64,000 nucleotides of DNA, taken from NCBI RefSeq assembly GCF_041262525.1, contig NZ_JBGCCK010000033.1:1-64000 (forward strand), given 5' to 3'. The DNA is from Streptacidiphilus sp041262525. GTDB lineage: Bacteria > Actinomycetota > Actinomycetes > Streptomycetales > Streptomycetaceae. A program made the translations under genes and the position numbers. Positions 51,798 through 61,108 of the stretch are shown here, one piece after another (the stretch's first letter is position 1; every line of letters begins with the position of its first letter). Below the pieces are notes generated by a model. It made no database searches and was not told the DNA's origin. It saw nothing but the letters and a program-made list of their open reading frames with translations.

Positions 51798-53360
51798 ATG
51801 CTCGAACGCGCCACTGTCCAGGACTGTCGGCCTACGCGAAGCCGACGCGGCAGCGCGCTCGCCGCCGCCGCGGCCTTGCTCGCGGCAGGCTCTGTCTCGC
51901 TGATGGCCACCGCCGGCGGCGCCTCGGCCGCGACGACAAACCTGCTCTCCAACCCAGGCTTCGAAACCGGGAACCTGAGCGGCTGGAGCTGCGACAGCCT
52001 CGGGACCGTCGTCAGCACGCCTGTCCACAGCGGTGGTTACTCGCTGCAGGGTGCCGCCTCCGCGTCCGACGACGCCCAATGCACGCAGACGGTGGCCGTG
52101 CAGCCCAACACGACCTACAACCTCTCCGGCTACGTCGAGGGCAACTACGTCTACTTGGGAGTGACCGGCTCCGGCACGACCGACACCAGTAGCTGGACGG
52201 CGTCCGCGCCGAGCTGGACGCAGTTGACCGACACCTTCACCACCGGCGCGTCGACCACCTCGGTGCAGGTCTACGTCCACGGCTGGTACGCCGAGGGCAG
52301 CTACCACGCCGACGACCTGTCCCTCACCGGCGGATCCGGCTCGACCGGCAGCGCCAGCCCGAGCTCGAGCCCGAGTTCGAGCTCGACTCCCAGCCCGACA
52401 GCCTCCGCCTCGGCCTCCGCCTCGCCCACCCCGACCAGCAGCAGCTCGTCCGGATCCGGCACCTACGGCGCCTTCTCGCCGTACACCGACCTGTCCGTAT
52501 GGCCGACCTTCGACCTGGCCTCCGGGGCAACCACGGAGGGCACCAAGTACTTCAACCTCGCGTTCATCACCGACGGCGGCTCCTGCACCCCGATGTGGGG
52601 CGGCGTCACCGCGATCACCGACTCGGCGACCGCCACGAACATCGCCAACCTGCGCGCCAAGGGCGGCGACGTCCGCGTCTCCTTCGGCGGCGCCAGCGGC
52701 ACCGAACTTGCCCTCAACTGCACCAGCGCGAGCGCACTCGCAGCGGCCTACCAGCAGGTGATCACCCAGTACGGCCTGAAGTACATCGACTTCGACGTCG
52801 AGGGCGCTGCCATCAGCGACACGGCCTCCATCGGCCGCCGCAACCAGGCCATCGCGATCCTGGAGAAGAACAACCCTGGCCTCAAGGTCTCCTACACCCT
52901 CCCGGTCCTGCCGACCGGCCTCACCACCGAAGGCGTGGCCGTCCTGACGAGCGCCAAGAGCAACGGTGCGAGCCTCGCGGCCGTCAACATCATGGCCATG
53001 GACTACGGCGCCTCCTTCTCCAGCGACATGGGCCAGAACGCCATCGACGCGGCCACCACCACCGAGAGCCAGATCAAGTCCGTGTGGACGACGCTCTCGG
53101 ACTCCCAGGCCTGGGGCATGGTCGCGGTCACCCCGATGATCGGTCTCAACGACGACACAAGTGAGACCTTCACCGTCGCCAACGCCACGACCCTGGTGAA
53201 CTTCGCGAAGACCAAGCACCTGGCCTGGCTCTCCTTCTGGTCCGCCACCCGCGACAAGCAGTGCTCCGCCGGTGCCGTGACTTACACGGACGCCACCTGC
53301 TCCTCGATCCTGCAGAGCTCCGGCGCCTTCGGTCAGGCGATGTCCGCGTACACCGGTTGA
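51798..53360 (+). CDS. Secreted GH18 chitinase-like protein with N-terminal CBM
   Basis: 520 residues, ATG behind GAGGAG. A Sec signal (LAAAAALLAAGSVSLMATAG) is followed by a carbohydrate-binding beta-sandwich about 45-175 (LLSNPGFETGNLSGWSCDS), a Ser/Thr/Pro linker about 178-225 and a GH18 barrel to the end. The catalytic motif is KYIDFDVEG with the acid Glu in DFDVE; VRVSFGGASGTELA and VNIMAMDYG are other GH18 strands. It should bind and cleave chitin or a related N-acetylglucosamine polymer. The DasR-like site upstream supports chitin-linked control. Confidence 0.9.
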   Translation: MLERATVQDCRPTRSRRGSALAAAAALLAAGSVSLMATAGGASAATTNLLSNPGFETGNLSGWSCDSLGTVVSTPVHSGGYSLQGAASASDDAQCTQTVAVQPNTTYNLSGYVEGNYVYLGVTGSGTTDTSSWTASAPSWTQLTDTFTTGASTTSVQVYVHGWYAEGSYHADDLSLTGGSGSTGSASPSSSPSSSSTPSPTASASASASPTPTSSSSSGSGTYGAFSPYTDLSVWPTFDLASGATTEGTKYFNLAFITDGGSCTPMWGGVTAITDSATATNIANLRAKGGDVRVSFGGASGTELALNCTSASALAAAYQQVITQYGLKYIDFDVEGAAISDTASIGRRNQAIAILEKNNPGLKVSYTLPVLPTGLTTEGVAVLTSAKSNGASLAAVNIMAMDYGASFSSDMGQNAIDAATTTESQIKSVWTTLSDSQAWGMVAVTPMIGLNDDTSETFTVANATTLVNFAKTKHLAWLSFWSATRDKQCSAGAVTYTDATCSSILQSSGAFGQAMSAYTG

Positions 53361-53381
53361 CACCCTCGACTCACCCAGGCT

Positions 53382-53418
53382 GGGTGGGGCCGCCGCTCGT
53401 CATCGGACGGCCCCACCC
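53382..53418. terminator. Terminator after the GH18 gene
   Basis: GGGTGGGGCCG (53382-53392) pairs exactly with CGGCCCCACCC (53408-53418) around a 15-base loop between the converging GH18 and reductase genes. Confidence 0.8.
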
Positions 53419-53463
53419 CAGGCTCAGCCTCGCCGCGGCCCGGCACGCTCCGGGCGAGCCGAG

Positions 53464-54000
53464 TCACCGGGAGATGCGGTAGTCGGCCAGCAGGTAGCCA
53501 CTGGGCGACGTCACACTTCGGAGCAATTCGAGGCGAATCGGCGGCAGTCCGTCCAAGAGCCGTCGTCCACCGCCGGCGATCGCCGGTGCGACGGTGAGCC
53601 GTACTTCGTCGATGGCGTCCGCTGCGAGCAGTGCCTGGGCGACCGAGATGCTGGCGTGGACGCCGATGTCACCGCCGTCCGACTTCTTGAGGTCCTGCAC
53701 GAACTGGGCCAGCCCGCCTTCGATCGCCGTCGCATTGTGCCAGTGCCGTTCCAGTGGTGTGGAAGTCGCGACGTACTTCGGGACCTCGTTGATGAACGTG
53801 GCGAACGGCTCGATCTCGCTGCCCGGCCAGAACTCAGACCACTGGTCATAGCTGTGGCGGCCGAGAATGACCGCGTCCTGCGTGGCGATGATCGCGGCAC
53901 CGTGGGCGTCCACCACTTCATCCCAGTCGAAGAAGAACGTGCTCGGGTCCTCGGCTACGCCGTCGAGGGACAATAGTTCGGTCAAGACCACCTTGCGCAT
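53464..54000 (-). CDS. RibD/dihydrofolate-reductase-like protein
   Basis: 178 residues from the ATG at 54000 with GAAGGAG upstream. The fold is that of RibD C-terminal/DHFR-like proteins: MRKVVLTELLSLDGVAEDP, DAVILGRHSYDQW, VPKYVATSTPLERHWHNAT and VAPAIAGGGRRLLDGLPP. Such stand-alone proteins are NADPH-dependent reductases of unknown substrate. It is monocistronic as far as can be seen. Confidence 0.88.
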   Translation of the reverse strand: MRKVVLTELLSLDGVAEDPSTFFFDWDEVVDAHGAAIIATQDAVILGRHSYDQWSEFWPGSEIEPFATFINEVPKYVATSTPLERHWHNATAIEGGLAQFVQDLKKSDGGDIGVHASISVAQALLAADAIDEVRLTVAPAIAGGGRRLLDGLPPIRLELLRSVTSPSGYLLADYRISR

Positions 54001-54192
54001 GCGGATCTCCTTCGGTCGAGCGGGATGTCGTCTACTGTGACGGCTCGATCCTCCGAAACTCATCGGTATGTTCCGCTCGAGATCCGATGGCAGGCGCTGC
54101 CCACGGTGCAGGGCGGGAGATCGCTTCCCAACCCGCAAAACTGTTCCGGTCGCCGAACCGGCGGCGGCCCGGCCTGACGGAAAGTCGGCCGC

Positions 54193-54729
54193 CTAGGACA
54201 GGCAGCCGACGTGGGCGAGGGCCTGCTTCAGAAGGACACCGTGCCCGCCCGGCATCTCCTGCTGCACCAGGGGCGACGAGGCCTCCTGCGGAGTGAACCA
54301 GACCAGGTCCAGCGCGTCCTGCCGGGGGCGGCAGTCACCGGTGACCGGCACCACGTAGGCGAGGGACACGGCGTGCTGGCGAGGGTCGTGGTAGGGCGTG
54401 ACCCCGTGCGTCGGGAAGTACTCGGCGACGGTGAAGGGCTGAAGGGAAGCCGGGACCTGAGGCAGCGCCACCGGGCCGAGGTCCTTCTCCAGATGACGCA
54501 GCAGGGCGTCGCGAACCCGCTCGTGGAGCAGGACCCGGCCGGAGACGAGGGTGCGACTGACCGTCCCGTCCGGCCCTATCCGCAGCAGGAGTCCTACGTG
54601 GGTGACTTCTCCGCTGTCGTCGACCCGCACCGGGACAGCTTCGACATAGAGAATCGGCATCCGAGCGCGCGACAGCTCCAACTCGTCGGGAGCGAGCCAT
54701 CCGGGCATGGTTTCGGTCACGTCAGACAT
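54193..54729 (-). CDS. DUF4916-family NUDIX-like protein
   Basis: 178 residues. The start MSDVTETMPGWLAPDELELS and the segment LLLRIGPDGTVSRTLVSGRV fit DUF4916, a NUDIX-related family of actinobacteria. A canonical NUDIX box (GxxxxxExxxxxREUxEE) is not intact; the corresponding stretch is SGRVLLHERVRDALLRHLEK, so hydrolase activity is doubtful. A partner is not evident. The stop at 54193 converges on a 192-base gap. Confidence 0.75.
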   Translation of the reverse strand: MSDVTETMPGWLAPDELELSRARMPILYVEAVPVRVDDSGEVTHVGLLLRIGPDGTVSRTLVSGRVLLHERVRDALLRHLEKDLGPVALPQVPASLQPFTVAEYFPTHGVTPYHDPRQHAVSLAYVVPVTGDCRPRQDALDLVWFTPQEASSPLVQQEMPGGHGVLLKQALAHVGCLS

Positions 54730-55203
54730 TGGGCGATCCTACTTTCCGAGGCAGCCCGGCTCGCACGCACCACGCCACCGCCGGGCTCGCGGGCTGTGCT
54801 GTTCCTGGACTCCCGTAATCCCCCCGGCCGCACAGTCTCCTCAACGGGCCCCGCGGCCCGACGTGCGGTGACGCTCGCCGGACGGATTGCGAAGACACGG
54901 CGGACGGCGTCAGTGCCCGGCGGCCAGCCGCCGCAGCCGGCTCAGCTGGTGCTCGGGGCCATTCGCAACTACGCGCGTCCAGGCCGTCACTTCGGATGGC
55001 TGGCTTCGCAGGGCCGGATGTCCCTCCCGCCCCGGACGTGGGTGCGCCCACGGAGTTCTAGGCCGCCGATCACGGTTCGTCGCATGGACTGTCGCCCCCG
55101 CGCTCGCCCCCGAGCCGGCACACACCCCACAGAGACCGTAGACCCGCGCAGAATGCCCCGCAGGGCGAAGGCCCCGCGCGGGCGAAGCGGCGGTCTCTCG
55201 GCA
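54730..55203. other. Gene-free stretch
   Basis: 474 bases with open frames only of the shadow type on both strands. No strong hairpin, repeat or promoter pair was identified; the upstream control of the DUF4916 gene should lie at its left end. Confidence 0.4.
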
Positions 55204-55437
55204 CTACGCAGTCGTGGATACCGTGAACGTGATCCCATGTGTGTTGATCTTGCCTAGGGTCGCCTCAACTGCCTTCGCGCGGTCCTCCGAGAGGACCACC
55301 TCCAGAAATGTGACGGCCGTTCCCAGACGATGGGTGAGAGCGGGCGTCTCGCCTGGCGCCAAGTGGCGGAAGTAGAGTTCCGCCTCGGCCATTCGGCCAT
55401 GGGGTACCTCGGCGATGATGTGCGTTCGAACGCCCAT
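55204..55437 (-). CDS. Small conserved-looking protein, function unknown
   Basis: 77 residues from the ATG at 55437, eight bases after GAGGAGG, a strong start. The sequence begins MGVRTHIIAEVPHGRMAEAE and continues LYFRHLAPGETPALTHRLG; it is compact and mixed alpha/beta with no signal or transmembrane part. I do not recognise the family. Codon use is good, and the ribosome site makes translation likely. Confidence 0.65.
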   Translation of the reverse strand: MGVRTHIIAEVPHGRMAEAELYFRHLAPGETPALTHRLGTAVTFLEVVLSEDRAKAVEATLGKINTHGITFTVSTTA

Positions 55438-55605
55438 GAGCAAGACCTCCTCGGATCGGCGAGAGCCCCCTCTCCACACTATGTCTCGCCCGGCGAGCTC
55501 GCCGGGGCGAGACCGTCTCCTGCGACGTCGAGCAGCTGAGTTGAGATCGGATCGTGGCTGACTCGAACACTGACCGAGGCAACTCTGCTCCGACAACATG
55601 GGCCC

Positions 55606-55902
55606 ATGGCAAAACCGCCGTACAGGAGCAGGCACGGACTCGTGTACCGGACTTGTACGTCGCTCGGCGCCCTGCTGTTGGAGGCTGCGGGCGTCGCAAC
55701 GGGGCTGGCCCTGGTGTTCTCTCATGCCTGCATCGAATGCAGCGTGCCGACCAACACTCCGGCCTCCGTCAACGTCCCGAGCGTGGTTGGGTTCTATGGC
55801 GTTCCCGCGCTGGTGGTCGCCTGGGCGTTGTGGCGGAGGCGATGGGAGGTTGTTGCCGTCAATGGGCTGGTGGTGCTCTGGGTGGTGCTGGCTACGCCCT
55901 GA
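55606..55902 (+). CDS. Small membrane protein, function unknown
   Basis: 98 residues with three hydrophobic stretches (LGALLLEAAGVATGLALVFS, GFYGVPALVVAWALW and VVAVNGLVVLWVVLA) and a Cys pair in SHACIECSVP between the first two. The ATG has no clear ribosome site. The hydrophobicity pattern is coherent, which chance frames rarely show in this GC range. It could be a small transport or quality-control protein; no family was recognised. Confidence 0.5.
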   Translation: MAKPPYRSRHGLVYRTCTSLGALLLEAAGVATGLALVFSHACIECSVPTNTPASVNVPSVVGFYGVPALVVAWALWRRRWEVVAVNGLVVLWVVLATP

Positions 55903-56183
55903 CTGTCGTCGCAGCGCCGTCGCGCAGGTCCCGCCACAGCTGCCGCACCACCAGGGCGAAGACGGCGAGGGCGAACGCGGATGCTTGCAGCCTATTACTG
56001 ACAGTGGGTTCAACACCATCCCTGGGCCCCTGCACCACTGGCTGGTGGGAGCAGGTCCGCCCAGCGCGGCCAGCAGTGCAGCGCCCATCGGACCCAGCGC
56101 CATCGCGCGTTCTGGCCCGGCACGGGCTTGGCAACACCGGCTACGGCCCCGCCTGCTGCCGCAGAAATGAGGTTCAAGGAAGA

Positions 56184-56561
56184 ATGCGTCGCATGGCGAA
56201 CATCGACGAGTACGGCGGCGGACAGCACACCCCCGATGTCCTGGTGGTCACCACCAACGACGTCCCCGGCTACAAGGTCGACCGCATCATCGGCGAGGTC
56301 TTCGGCCTCACCGTCCGGTCCCGCAACATCGGCAGCCAGATCGGCGCGGGCCTCAAGTCTCTCGCCGGCGGCGAGCTGCGCGGGCTGACGAAGACCCTGG
56401 TCGAGAGCCGCAATCAGGCCATGGACCGCCTCATCGAGCAGGCCCGCGCGCGAGGCGGCAACGCCATCCTCATGATGCGATTCGACGTCACCGAGGCCGA
56501 CGGCAACGGCACCGAGATCTGCGCGTACGGGACCGCCGCCGTCATCAGCCCGAACGGCTGA
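56184..56561 (+). CDS. YbjQ/UPF0145-family protein
   Basis: About 125 residues. The DUF74 fold is plain: DVLVVTTNDVPGYKVDRIIG, then VRSRNIGSQIGAGLKSLAGG, LVESRNQAMDRLIEQARARG and GGNAILMMRFDVTE. Family members form pentamers, but the function is unknown (a heavy-metal-binding role was once proposed). An ATG at 56193 is an alternative start; the ribosome site AAGGA lies at 56176-56180. It converges on the large PAS/GAF regulator gene. Confidence 0.9.
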   Translation: MRRMANIDEYGGGQHTPDVLVVTTNDVPGYKVDRIIGEVFGLTVRSRNIGSQIGAGLKSLAGGELRGLTKTLVESRNQAMDRLIEQARARGGNAILMMRFDVTEADGNGTEICAYGTAAVISPNG

Positions 56562-56585
56562 CGCGCCTTCGGGCGCGCGCGGACG

Positions 56586-59500
56586 TCATGGCGCGCCGGG
56601 TCCCGGGCTCGGTGCGCCGGCGGGGAGTTCCAGCTCGAACCAGACCACCTTGCCGTCCGGGGTCGCGCGGCTGCCCCAGCGGTGGGAGAGCTCGTTGACC
56701 AGGTGCATGCCGCGGCCGCCCTCGTCGTCGGCCTTGGCGTGGCGCAGGCGGGGGGCGTGGCCGTCGGTGTCCTCGACGGCGACGCTGAGGACGCGGTCGC
56801 GGATCAACCGGAGTCGGGTCGGCTTCTCCGAGTGCAGCAGGGCGTTGCTGACCAGTTCGCTGACCAGCAGTTCGGTCGCGTCCCGCAGGCTGGGCAGGTG
56901 CCAGGAGTCGAGCGTGTCGCGCACGAAACGCCGGGCCACGCCGACCACCTCCGGATCGCGGGAGAGCGGGAGACCGGCGATCCAGTCCGGCTGGCGGCGC
57001 AGTACCCGCGCCATGATCACGGCGATGTCGTCCTCGCTGCTCGCGGCGGCGAGGGTCTCAAGGACGAGGTCGCAGCGCTCCTCCAGTGAATCGCGGCGCT
57101 CCGCGACCGTGCGGCGGAGGAGTTCCAGGCCCACGTCCAGGTCGCGGCCGCGGCGCTCGACGAGCCCGTCGGTGTAGAGGCAGAGGAGGGCGTCGCCGGG
57201 CAGGGTGAGGTCGACGCTCTGGAACGGGACGCCGCCGACGCCGAGCGGCGCGCCGGTGGGCAGGTCGAGCAGGCGTGGCAGACCGTCCGGGTCGACCAGG
57301 ACCGGCGGGAGGTGGCCCGCGCAGGCGAGGGTGGTGCTGCCGTCGACCGGGTCGAAGACCGCGCAGACGCAGGTGGCGAACTGGCCGTCGCCCATCGCCG
57401 ACGCGGTCTCGTCCAGCCTGCGCAGCACTCGGTCCGGGGAGAGATCCATGCTGATCAGGGTCCGGGCGGCGGTGCGCAGTTGGCCCATGCTGGCGGCGGC
57501 GCGCATGCCGTGGCCCATCACGTCGCCGACCACCAGCGCGACCCGCCCGCAGGAGAGCGGGATCACGTCGAACCAGTCGCCGCCGACCTCACTGATGACG
57601 CTCGCGGGCAGGTAGCGGTAGGCGATGTCCAGGCCGGGCGTGGTGCGCACCTCCTGCGGCAGCAGGCTGTGCTGGAGCATCAGCGCGTTGTTGCGCTCGC
57701 GCCGGTAGAGCCGGGCGTTGTCGATGCAGACCGCCGCGCGGGCGCTGAGCTCCTCGGCGAGGGCGACGTCGGCGGGGCCGAACGGGGTGGGGTTGCGCAT
57801 CCGGATGAACTCGGCGCCACCCAGCACCGCGCCGCGCGCCAGCAGCGGGACCATCAGGTACGAGTGGACGCCCGCCCGCAGGGCCGGCTCGACCCGGTCG
57901 GGGTGGGAGGTGATCCGGTGCATGATCTCCTCGTCGACCTCCGCGAAGAGGATGGAGCGGCCGGTGCGCAGGCTCTCGGCGTAGATGGCCGCCGATGAGG
58001 AGACCACGCCGACCTGGTCCGCCGCACGGACCATGCTCTCGCCGTCGGCCTCGCCGACCGCGACGGCCCGCATCAGCACCCTGCCGTCCGCAGGCATCAC
58101 CGGCTCGTCGTATTCGCCGACGCCGTCCTGGACCACCGCGTCCAGCAGATCGACGGTCACGAAGTCGGCGAAGCGCGGGACCACGAGTTCGACCAGCTCC
58201 TCGGCGGTGCGCTGGAGGTCGAGCGTGGTGCCGATGCGGGTGCTCGCGTCGTTGAGCAGCGCCAGCCGGGACTGCGCGGCCCGCGCTTCGACCAGGGCCT
58301 GTTCGCGCGCGGTCAGCGCGGCGCGCTCGCGGGTGAAGAGGCGGGCGTTGTCGATCGAGACGGCCGCGCGGGCGGCGAGCTCCCCGGCCAGGGCCAGATC
58401 CTCCTGGTCGTAGGGGCGTTCGGTGACCGTCCGGTAGAAGCAGGCGACGCCGAGCGCCGCGCCGCGTGCGATCAGCGGCACGATCATGAACCCGCGCACC
58501 CCCTCCGCGCGGACGGAGCGTGCCCGCTCGGGGTCCGCGTCGAACCAGCGCAGTGAGCGCTCGTCGAGGTGCGGGACGAAGACAGGACGGCGGTGGGCCA
58601 GGCACCAGGCGTAGGGGGTGGCGGGGTGGAAGCGGTGCACGTTGCCGACGGGGGCGACCGGCGTCATCCCTGCCCCCTCGACGGTGTGGAAGGCGAGTCG
58701 GCGCAGCAGCGCGGAGCGGTCGGCGGGTCCGCGGGGCGCGGCGGCGGGGTCGGTGCCCTCGGGCGCGTTGCCGTGGACCAGCTCCTCCAGCACTTCCACC
58801 ACGACGGCGTCGGCGAGCCCCTGGGTGGCGACCTCGGCGAGTTCGAGCGCGGTGCGCTGCAGGTCGAGTGTGGTCCCGATGCGCGCGGAGGCCTCGTTCA
58901 CCAGCGCGAGCCGCTCACGAGTGGCGTTGGCCTGCTGCAGGGCCTGCTGACGGGCCAGCAGGGTCTGGTGCTCGCGCAGATAGAGGCGGGCGTTGTCGAT
59001 GGCGACTGCGGCGCGAGCGGCGAGTTCGTCGCCGAGGGTGGCGTCCTCGTACTCGAAGGCCTCGCGGTCGCTCCGGCGGAGGTAGACGACCATGCCGAGC
59101 ACGGTGCCCCGGGCGACCAGCGGGGTGATCCGCACCGGGCCGGGCGCGGCGCGCTCGTCCGGTCCGGTGGGGGCCGACGCGTCCAGGAGCGTCGCGAGCA
59201 GGGCGTCGCGGTGGTCGGCGGGCAGGGTGACGGTGCGTCCGGTCGCCATGGCGCTGGCGTAGGCGGATTCGGGCGGGACGCCGAGGGCGGTGCCGAGCGC
59301 GGTACCGAAGGCCGTGCCGGAGGCCAGTCGATAGGCCTCGGCCGGAGCCGACGACGCGACGGCGAGCCGGCGCAGCCGCTCCTCGCCGACCCGGGCTCGG
59401 GCACCCGGACCTGCATCCGCGGCTGCACCCTCACGGGCGCCGGCACGGGTCCCACCGCCGCCGGCCCCGGTCAGTGGGGTGTCCGGTTCCGGCACCGCAG

Positions 59501-60506
59501 CGGTCTCGTCCCCGGTGACCAGGCGCTCCCGCACGAACACCGCGGCCAGGTCCGCCACCCGCGGCACCATCGCGTCGACCAGCTCGTGCGCGGTCCGCTC
59601 CAGATCCAGCGTGGTGCCGATCCGCGCGTTCGCGTCGAAGAGCACCCGCAGCCGCTCGCGCGTGCGCGCGGCGCGCCTCTCCGCCTGGAAGCGCGCGGTC
59701 ACGTCCACGATGGTCGAGCTGACGCCGAGGACGCGGCCGGTCGGCTCCTGGAGCCGGAAGTAGGAGGCCGACCAGGCGCGCTCGCGGCCGGGGTCGCCCG
59801 GGGTGATCCCGTGGGAGCGGGCGTCGACGACCGGTTTGCCGGTCTCCAGGACGCCGCGCATGACGGTTTCGATCTCCGCGGCGTTCAGGCCCGGCAGTAG
59901 GTCGGACACCTTGTGTCCCAGGTGCTCCTCGACCGGCAAGCCGTTCGCGGCGGCGAGGGCGTCGTTGAGCCGGACGAAGCGCAGGTCGGTGTCGTAGACG
60001 GCCATGCCGACCGGGGCCTGGGTGAAGAAGCTGTCCAGGACCGCCAGGTCCGACTCGAGCCGCCGCAGCGAGCGGACGTCCGAGGCCACGGCCAGGACCA
60101 GCGGATGGCCGGTCGGCCCGGTCAGCGGGTGGGTCCGGAACTCCAGGTTGACCAGATGGCCGTCGCGGTGGCGGACCGGGAAGACCCCCGACCAGTCCTT
60201 GCCCGCCAGGATCGCCTCGAACAGGTGGATGACTCCGGGCCGGTACTCGGGGGTGGTGAGCAGGTCGGCGGCGAGCCTGCCGACAGCCTCGCCGGGGGTG
60301 TAGCCGAGCAGCACCTCGGCGTCGGAGCTCCAGTGCAGGATCGTCCCGTCGTCGTTGATCAGCGCGGTCGCGATCGGGATCGTCAGCAGGCCGCCTGGGC
60401 GCGCCGCCTCTCCGGGCCGCGGCACGTTTCCCGGCCGCGCCGCGCCGCGCCCGGCCCCCGGGCCGTCGCCGGGCCCGCCGCTGCCGCCCTGTTCGTGGGA
60501 TCGCAT
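56586..60506 (-). CDS. Giant PAS-PAS-GAF-GAF-GAF-PP2C-HATPase regulator
   Basis: 1306 residues from the ATG at 60506, where Gly/Pro-rich sequence precedes the first domain (an upstream ATG at 60596 exists). Two PAS domains (about 40-150, LHWSSDAEVLLGYTPGEAVG; 155-275) are followed by three GAF repeats. Each GAF opens with a near-identical ASARIGTTLDLQRTA. A SpoIIE/PP2C phosphatase follows (about 965-1165: VGGDWFDVIPL, VVGDVMGHGMRAAASMG, LYTDGLVERRG), then an anti-sigma-type HATPase (about 1180-1295: ELLVSELVSNALLH, DEGGRGMHLVNELSHRWG). Kinase-like and phosphatase modules in one chain are a streptomycete speciality for partner-switching control of sigma factors. Ligands unknown. Confidence 0.92.
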   Translation of the reverse strand: MRSHEQGGSGGPGDGPGAGRGAARPGNVPRPGEAARPGGLLTIPIATALINDDGTILHWSSDAEVLLGYTPGEAVGRLAADLLTTPEYRPGVIHLFEAILAGKDWSGVFPVRHRDGHLVNLEFRTHPLTGPTGHPLVLAVASDVRSLRRLESDLAVLDSFFTQAPVGMAVYDTDLRFVRLNDALAAANGLPVEEHLGHKVSDLLPGLNAAEIETVMRGVLETGKPVVDARSHGITPGDPGRERAWSASYFRLQEPTGRVLGVSSTIVDVTARFQAERRAARTRERLRVLFDANARIGTTLDLERTAHELVDAMVPRVADLAAVFVRERLVTGDETAAVPEPDTPLTGAGGGGTRAGAREGAAADAGPGARARVGEERLRRLAVASSAPAEAYRLASGTAFGTALGTALGVPPESAYASAMATGRTVTLPADHRDALLATLLDASAPTGPDERAAPGPVRITPLVARGTVLGMVVYLRRSDREAFEYEDATLGDELAARAAVAIDNARLYLREHQTLLARQQALQQANATRERLALVNEASARIGTTLDLQRTALELAEVATQGLADAVVVEVLEELVHGNAPEGTDPAAAPRGPADRSALLRRLAFHTVEGAGMTPVAPVGNVHRFHPATPYAWCLAHRRPVFVPHLDERSLRWFDADPERARSVRAEGVRGFMIVPLIARGAALGVACFYRTVTERPYDQEDLALAGELAARAAVSIDNARLFTRERAALTAREQALVEARAAQSRLALLNDASTRIGTTLDLQRTAEELVELVVPRFADFVTVDLLDAVVQDGVGEYDEPVMPADGRVLMRAVAVGEADGESMVRAADQVGVVSSSAAIYAESLRTGRSILFAEVDEEIMHRITSHPDRVEPALRAGVHSYLMVPLLARGAVLGGAEFIRMRNPTPFGPADVALAEELSARAAVCIDNARLYRRERNNALMLQHSLLPQEVRTTPGLDIAYRYLPASVISEVGGDWFDVIPLSCGRVALVVGDVMGHGMRAAASMGQLRTAARTLISMDLSPDRVLRRLDETASAMGDGQFATCVCAVFDPVDGSTTLACAGHLPPVLVDPDGLPRLLDLPTGAPLGVGGVPFQSVDLTLPGDALLCLYTDGLVERRGRDLDVGLELLRRTVAERRDSLEERCDLVLETLAAASSEDDIAVIMARVLRRQPDWIAGLPLSRDPEVVGVARRFVRDTLDSWHLPSLRDATELLVSELVSNALLHSEKPTRLRLIRDRVLSVAVEDTDGHAPRLRHAKADDEGGRGMHLVNELSHRWGSRATPDGKVVWFELELPAGAPSPGPGAP

Positions 60507-60659
60507 GGCCAGGTAACCGCCCAGGAGACGCGCGCCAATACCGCCAATGGGGGAACCACCAGGTGGGAGATCGCTCCTTCCCATCGATCTTCCCACGTCT
60601 CGCGCACAGCGCTCGCGGAGTGGCCACCGATCCGGCGGTACGGCGGTGACGACGACCGG

Positions 60660-60965
60660 CTACGCCTCGCCCGGATGCCAGCGCGGCCACTCCCAGGGCC
60701 GGTCGGCCCAGTGGACGAGCTCGGCGTCGTCCAGGTCGAGCTCAGGGAACAGCTGGTGGACGCGGGGGACGAACTCCTCCCGCGCCAGCGGCTCGGTGCT
60801 GCCGCCGCCCAGCCTGACCAGCCGGTACCGGTTGTCGGCAGCGAAGGGTGCGACGTCGACGAGCGGTTGCTGCGTCGCGTGGTGGAAGCTGCCGCCCTCG
60901 GAGTCGACCACGTCGTCGACGCGGGGCCGCACGGGGGGCCTCTTGTGTCGCTGGAGCAGACTCAT
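60660..60965 (-). CDS. Small protein of unknown function
   Basis: 101 residues from the ATG at 60965 behind GGAAAGG. The sequence (MSLLQRHKRPPVRPRVDDVV, then HHATQQPLVDVAPFAADNRY and LVHWADRPWEWPRWHPGEA) is hydrophilic, acidic near the end and rich in Trp/Pro at the C-terminus. No signal or helix is obvious. It is not recognised. It is divergent from the cyclophilin gene, 144 bases away. Confidence 0.6.
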   Translation of the reverse strand: MSLLQRHKRPPVRPRVDDVVDSEGGSFHHATQQPLVDVAPFAADNRYRLVRLGGGSTEPLAREEFVPRVHQLFPELDLDDAELVHWADRPWEWPRWHPGEA

Positions 60966-61108
60966 CGTGCACCGCCTTTCCGGGTCACGAGTCCGGCGAA
61001 CACCTCCACGGTACGCGCGAGCGGCTCGGCGCGAGTAGCGGAGGAGCGGGCGGGGAAGAGCTGTGGGGTCATGACAAGCGCACTCCATCCGCCCCGGAGG
61101 TTCCTCGC

